NCBI GenBank assembly: GCA_001871435.1 | Contig: MNVC01000032.1 | Location: forward strand, 1-14,403 | Source: Candidatus Magasanikbacteria bacterium CG1_02_32_51 | Lineage (GTDB): Bacteria; Patescibacteriota; Patescibacteriia; Magasanikbacterales; UBA922 | Reading direction: 5' to 3' | Length of the DNA stretch: 14,403 nt | Part shown: piece by piece, positions 12,167 through 14,403 of the stretch | Layout: each line of letters starts with the position of its first letter | Position numbering within the stretch: the stretch's first letter is position 1 | Notes under the pieces: model-generated | What the model was told of the DNA's origin: nothing | What the model saw: the letters and a program-made list of their open reading frames with translations, nothing else | The model's database searches: none | Translations under genes and position numbers: made by a program

Positions 12167-12919
12167 ATGGATTATATTCTTTTACCATCTACAATAGAGT
12201 TTAAAGATACTGACAAAATAAATACGACAGAACTCATTATTACACCTTGTCACCAAGGTTATGGTGTTACAATTGGTAATTCTTTGAGACGTGTTTTGTT
12301 GTCTTCTATTGAAGGTGCTGCTGTTGAAGCTATGAAAGTAAATGGAATTCAACATGAATTTTCAGCTATTGAGGGTATAATGGAAGATGTAATTGAAATT
12401 TCTCAAAATTTGAAACAAATGGCTATTATTTCTTATAGTGATAGTCCTGTCACATTATATTTGACAAAAAAAGGCAAAGGAGAAATAAAAGCAGGTGATT
12501 TTGACAAAAATTCTGATATAGAAATAATCAATCCAGATTTGAAAATTGCTACTATGACTGATGGTAAGAAAGAATTTAATTTAGAAATTATTATTGATAA
12601 AGGTTTGGGATATGTACCTGTTTCTGAAAAAGAAAATAAAAATCTTGATTTAGGTACTATTTTGATAGATTCTTTTTATTCTCCAGTAAAAGATGTTGGT
12701 TATAAAGTAGAAAATACTCGTGTTGGTGATGTTACTGATTACGAAAAAGTTATTTTGACTATTGAAACTAATGGTACTGTTTCTCCAAAAGAGACAGTAG
12801 AGCGTGCTACCAAAATTTTGATGGATCATTGTAGTTTAATTTTAGAATCTTCTGATACTGTTGTTACTGATAGCAAAAAAAAAGAAAAAAAACCTAAAAA
12901 AATAAGTGAAGAAAAATAA
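12167..12919 (+). CDS. rpoA: RNA polymerase alpha subunit lacking the C-terminal domain
   Basis: The N-terminal assembly domain is clear: LPSTIEFKDTDKINTTELII, then GYGVTIGNSLRRVLLSSIEG, the dimer and beta-subunit contact region, and the second half with VEATKIL-like VERATKILMDHC. At 250 residues the protein stops after a lysine-rich tail (about 233-250). The separate alpha-CTD found in the usual roughly 310-330 residue subunit is absent. The next gene starts 24 nt later, so no frameshifted remnant is present. The alpha-CTD normally contacts UP elements and activators, so those modes of regulation should be missing or changed. It lies 29 nt after rpsD and belongs to the same operon. Confidence 0.96.
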   Translation: MDYILLPSTIEFKDTDKINTTELIITPCHQGYGVTIGNSLRRVLLSSIEGAAVEAMKVNGIQHEFSAIEGIMEDVIEISQNLKQMAIISYSDSPVTLYLTKKGKGEIKAGDFDKNSDIEIINPDLKIATMTDGKKEFNLEIIIDKGLGYVPVSEKENKNLDLGTILIDSFYSPVKDVGYKVENTRVGDVTDYEKVILTIETNGTVSPKETVERATKILMDHCSLILESSDTVVTDSKKKEKKPKKISEEK

Positions 12920-12943
12920 ATAAGAAGAAATTTTGTATAAAAT

Positions 12944-13294
12944 ATGAGACACCAAAAGAAAAATATAAAATTAGGAAGAACAAAAGCTTCAAGGAAAGCT
13001 CTGCTTAGAGGTCTTGCTGAAAATTTGATATTACATGATGCTATTGTTACTACCAAAGCCAAAGCCAAAGCTTTGCGTACAGTAGTAGAACCATTAGTCA
13101 CCAAAGCTAAAAGAAATCGTCAAATTGACAAAGAAATTATTAATTCTGTTTTGTATACTGGTAAAGCTGTAAAGAAGTTGATTGAAACAATTGCCCCACG
13201 TTACAAAGAAAGATTGGGTGGTTATACTCGTATTACAAAATTAGGTACTCGTCCAAATGATGGTGCTGAAAAAGTAAAAATAGAATTCGTTTAA
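12944..13294 (+). CDS. rplQ: 50S ribosomal protein L17 (bL17)
   Basis: The 116-residue protein carries the L17 signature RHQKKNIKLGRTKASRKALLRGLAENLILHD at its start, then TTKAKAKALRTVVEPLVTKAK, and ends with GGYTRITKLGTRPNDGAEKVKIEFV. The length fits the family. L17 lies near the peptide exit tunnel of the large subunit. It follows rpoA by 24 nt, the usual last gene of an alpha operon; here transcription continues into rplM with only 9 nt between genes. Confidence 0.96.
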   Translation: MRHQKKNIKLGRTKASRKALLRGLAENLILHDAIVTTKAKAKALRTVVEPLVTKAKRNRQIDKEIINSVLYTGKAVKKLIETIAPRYKERLGGYTRITKLGTRPNDGAEKVKIEFV

Positions 13295-13303
13295 AAAAAA
13301 TAT

Positions 13304-13666
13304 ATGCCAGAAGAAATAAAACGTGAAATAATCCAAGTAGATGCAACTGATAAGGCTGTAGGTCGTGTGGCTAGTGAAGTTGCCAAAATGTTGATGGGTA
13401 AAAATAAACCTACCTTTGTACGCCATATTGATAAAGGTGATTTTGTAATAATTAATAATGCTAAATTGGTTAAATTTACTGGCAAAAAATTAGTACAAAA
13501 AGATTATTACAGACATTCAGGTCATCCAGGAGGATTGAAAATAACTTCAATGAAAAAAATCTTTGATAATGATCCTACTGAGGTAATGCGTCGTGCTATA
13601 TATAACATGTTACCAAAAAATAAGCTAAGAGATGGTATGTTAAAACGTCTTACTATTAAAGCTTAA
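13304..13666 (+). CDS. rplM: 50S ribosomal protein L13 (uL13), short form
   Basis: The 120-residue protein shows VDATDKAVGRVASEVAKMLMGK, KGDFVIINNAKLVKFTGKK, the YYRHSGHPGGLK block and the AIYNMLPKNKLRDGMLKRL block, all L13 hallmarks. It ends at TIKA, so the last 20 or so residues of the usual 142-residue form (the YxGxxHPHxAQxP tail) are missing. L13 acts early in assembly of the large subunit. It begins 9 nt after rplQ and is followed 25 nt later by rpsI, its standard partner. Confidence 0.96.
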   Translation: MPEEIKREIIQVDATDKAVGRVASEVAKMLMGKNKPTFVRHIDKGDFVIINNAKLVKFTGKKLVQKDYYRHSGHPGGLKITSMKKIFDNDPTEVMRRAIYNMLPKNKLRDGMLKRLTIKA

Positions 13667-13691
13667 ATTTAAATAAATATTATAATAAATT

Positions 13692-14096
13692 ATGGTACAG
13701 AAATCTGATGACAATAAAGCTCGAGCCGTAGGCAGAAGAAAAACAGCTTCAGCCCGTGTTCGTATTATGCCTGGTAAAGGTAAAATTGTTATAAATGACA
13801 AAGAAATAAATGTTTATTTTACTACTAAGTTACTTCAAGAACGTGTTTTTGCTCCATTAGTTACTGTTGGCAAAGAAAAAACTATAGATGTCTCTGTAAA
13901 AGTAGTTGGTGGTGGTGTACATGGTCAGGCTGATGCAGTTTGTCATGGTATTGCTCGTGCTCTTGTTGAATGGAATATAGAATTGAGACCAGTGCTCAAA
14001 GCTGGAAGATTTTTGACTCGTGATCCTAGAGCCAAAGAAAGAAAAAAGCCTGGTCTTCACAAAGCTCGTCGTGCTCATCAGTGGAGAAAACGTTAA
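13692..14096 (+). CDS. rpsI: 30S ribosomal protein S9 (uS9)
   Basis: The 134-residue protein has the S9 blocks AVGRRKTASARVRIMPGKGK, VVGGGVHGQADAVCHGIARAL, and AGRFLTRDPRAKERKKPGLHKARRAHQWRKR, whose basic C-terminus reaches toward the P-site tRNA. The usual end is SKR; here it is RKR with a tryptophan nearby. It is the last gene of the operon and is followed by a strong terminator. Confidence 0.97.
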   Translation: MVQKSDDNKARAVGRRKTASARVRIMPGKGKIVINDKEINVYFTTKLLQERVFAPLVTVGKEKTIDVSVKVVGGGVHGQADAVCHGIARALVEWNIELRPVLKAGRFLTRDPRAKERKKPGLHKARRAHQWRKR

Positions 14097-14102
14097 GGTG
14101 GT

Positions 14103-14133
14103 AAATTACAAATTTCAATATACAAATTCCAAA
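14103..14133 (+). repeat. CAAATT-type AT-rich repeat after rpsI
   Basis: A run of words AAATTACAAATTTC, ATATACAAATTCC, AAA lies between the rpsI stop codon and its terminator. They match the word family at 5344-5440 and 9322-9409. Confidence 0.5.
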
Positions 14134-14157
14134 CCCCGATTTCATGTCGGGGTTTTT
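14131..14157 (+). terminator. intrinsic terminator of the ribosomal operon
   Basis: AAACCCCGA (14131-14139) pairs perfectly with TCGGGGTTT (14147-14155) around a 7-nt loop, with T to 14157. It is the most GC-rich terminator stem in the window. Confidence 0.93.
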
Positions 14158-14196
14158 GTTGGATTTATAAAAACACCTTTGTTTGAACTGGGCCCC

Positions 14197-14226
14197 AAAA
14201 AGTAGACACGAAAGTGTCTACTTTTT
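14197..14226 (+). terminator. perfect hairpin at the IS3 left end
   Basis: AAAAAGTAGACAC (14197-14209) and GTGTCTACTTTTT (14214-14226) form a perfect 13-bp stem closed by a GAAA tetraloop. The stem ends in a T-run, so it could terminate transcription entering the element from the ribosomal operon. It overlaps the presumed terminal repeat. Confidence 0.65.
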
Positions 14227-14273
14227 AAGTTATGGTGTAAAATACCATAAGTAAAATAATAATTTACCAAACT

Positions 14274-14403
14274 ATGTTTAACCAAGAACAAATAAAAGAA
14301 TTGTTAAGTAACGAGAATGTAGTAAGATGTAGTTCTACTTCCATTACTTACAGCGAAGAGTTTAAAGTATTGGCTATTAGCCAATACCTAGAAGAAGGTT
14401 CTA
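14274..14403 (+). CDS. IS3-family OrfA-like transposase protein, N-terminal fragment
   Basis: The frame starts at ATG 14274 and is open to the window edge (43 codons). It begins MFNQEQIKELLSNENVVRCS and continues with ITYSEEFKVLAISQYLEEGS. ITYSEEFKVLAISQY is the usual opening of the helix-turn-helix domain in IS3-type OrfA proteins, which bind the ends of the element; an ORF further downstream normally supplies the DDE catalytic domain. The terminal-repeat-like sequence 90 nt upstream agrees. The remaining helix-turn-helix and leucine zipper are outside the window. Confidence 0.72.
   Translation, partial: MFNQEQIKELLSNENVVRCSSTSITYSEEFKVLAISQYLEEGS

Larger units (their letters stand above)
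14184..14403 (+). mobile_element. IS3-family (IS150-type) insertion sequence, left end
   Basis: TGAACTGGGCCCCAAAAAGT at 14184-14203 resembles the left terminal repeat of IS150-group elements (TG.ACTG..CCCCAAAAAGT). The body contains two perfect hairpins and the beginning of an OrfA-like reading frame. The right end, OrfB and any target duplication lie beyond the window. Confidence 0.7.

Noticed and set aside
14020..14205. 61-codon open frame overlapping the end of rpsI
   Set aside because: It is a shifted frame of rpsI running on through the repeat and terminator; no protein features are visible.
1..14403. Reassigned TGA codon (as in Gracilibacteria and relatives)
   Set aside because: All conserved proteins read full length with the standard code and none needs an in-frame TGA, so there is no sign of reassignment here.

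Overview
The window is an AT-rich stretch of bacterial chromosome, most likely from the Candidate Phyla Radiation (Patescibacteria, probably a parcubacterial lineage). The assignment is inferred from protein character: a short AlaRS ending after the editing domain, an RNA polymerase alpha subunit without a C-terminal domain, a MurG-like protein with a non-standard G-loop, and a double CxxC zinc-ribbon protein. Almost no start codon has a Shine-Dalgarno sequence, and every complete gene ends in TAA. All genes are on the + strand. No tRNA, rRNA or CRISPR array was seen.

Layout: (1) 1-272, the 3' end of an IS30-family element with its terminal repeat, ending about 13 nt before murG. (2) 286-1847, murG and a small lipoprotein gene, closed by a terminator. 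(3) 1898-5333, a transcription unit with its own promoter and terminator: a VirD4/TraG-like ATPase with a disordered basic tail, a four-helix membrane protein and an SPFH/prohibitin-like protein. (4) 5344-5974, a repeat-bearing intergenic region, then a strong promoter, a roughly 100-nt structured leader with two mutually exclusive pairings, a double zinc-ribbon gene and a terminator. (5) 6013-9863, a GC-rich palindrome, then mnmA (apparently leaderless), a tiny one-helix membrane ORF, alaS and gtrA. (6) 9966-14157, the alpha-type ribosomal protein operon with tandem promoters: infA, rpmJ, rpsM, rpsK, rpsD, rpoA, rplQ, rplM, rpsI and a terminator. A structured 196-nt gap separates infA from rpmJ. 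(7) 14184-14403, the left end of an IS3-family (IS150-type) element with two hairpins and the start of its OrfA.

Most genes are housekeeping: cell wall precursor synthesis (murG), tRNA modification and charging (mnmA, alaS), translation initiation, ribosome assembly and transcription. Insertion sequences border both ends. Degenerate short repeats occupy several intergenic gaps and also seem to have entered the mnmA reading frame twice.

The most interesting non-coding signal is the leader of the zinc-ribbon gene (5531-5634). One strand segment (5581-5592) can pair either with the very 5' end of the predicted transcript or with the sequence just before the start codon, and a 16-codon micro-ORF runs across it. 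This looks like a regulatory RNA switch, but the idea rests on base complementarity alone.
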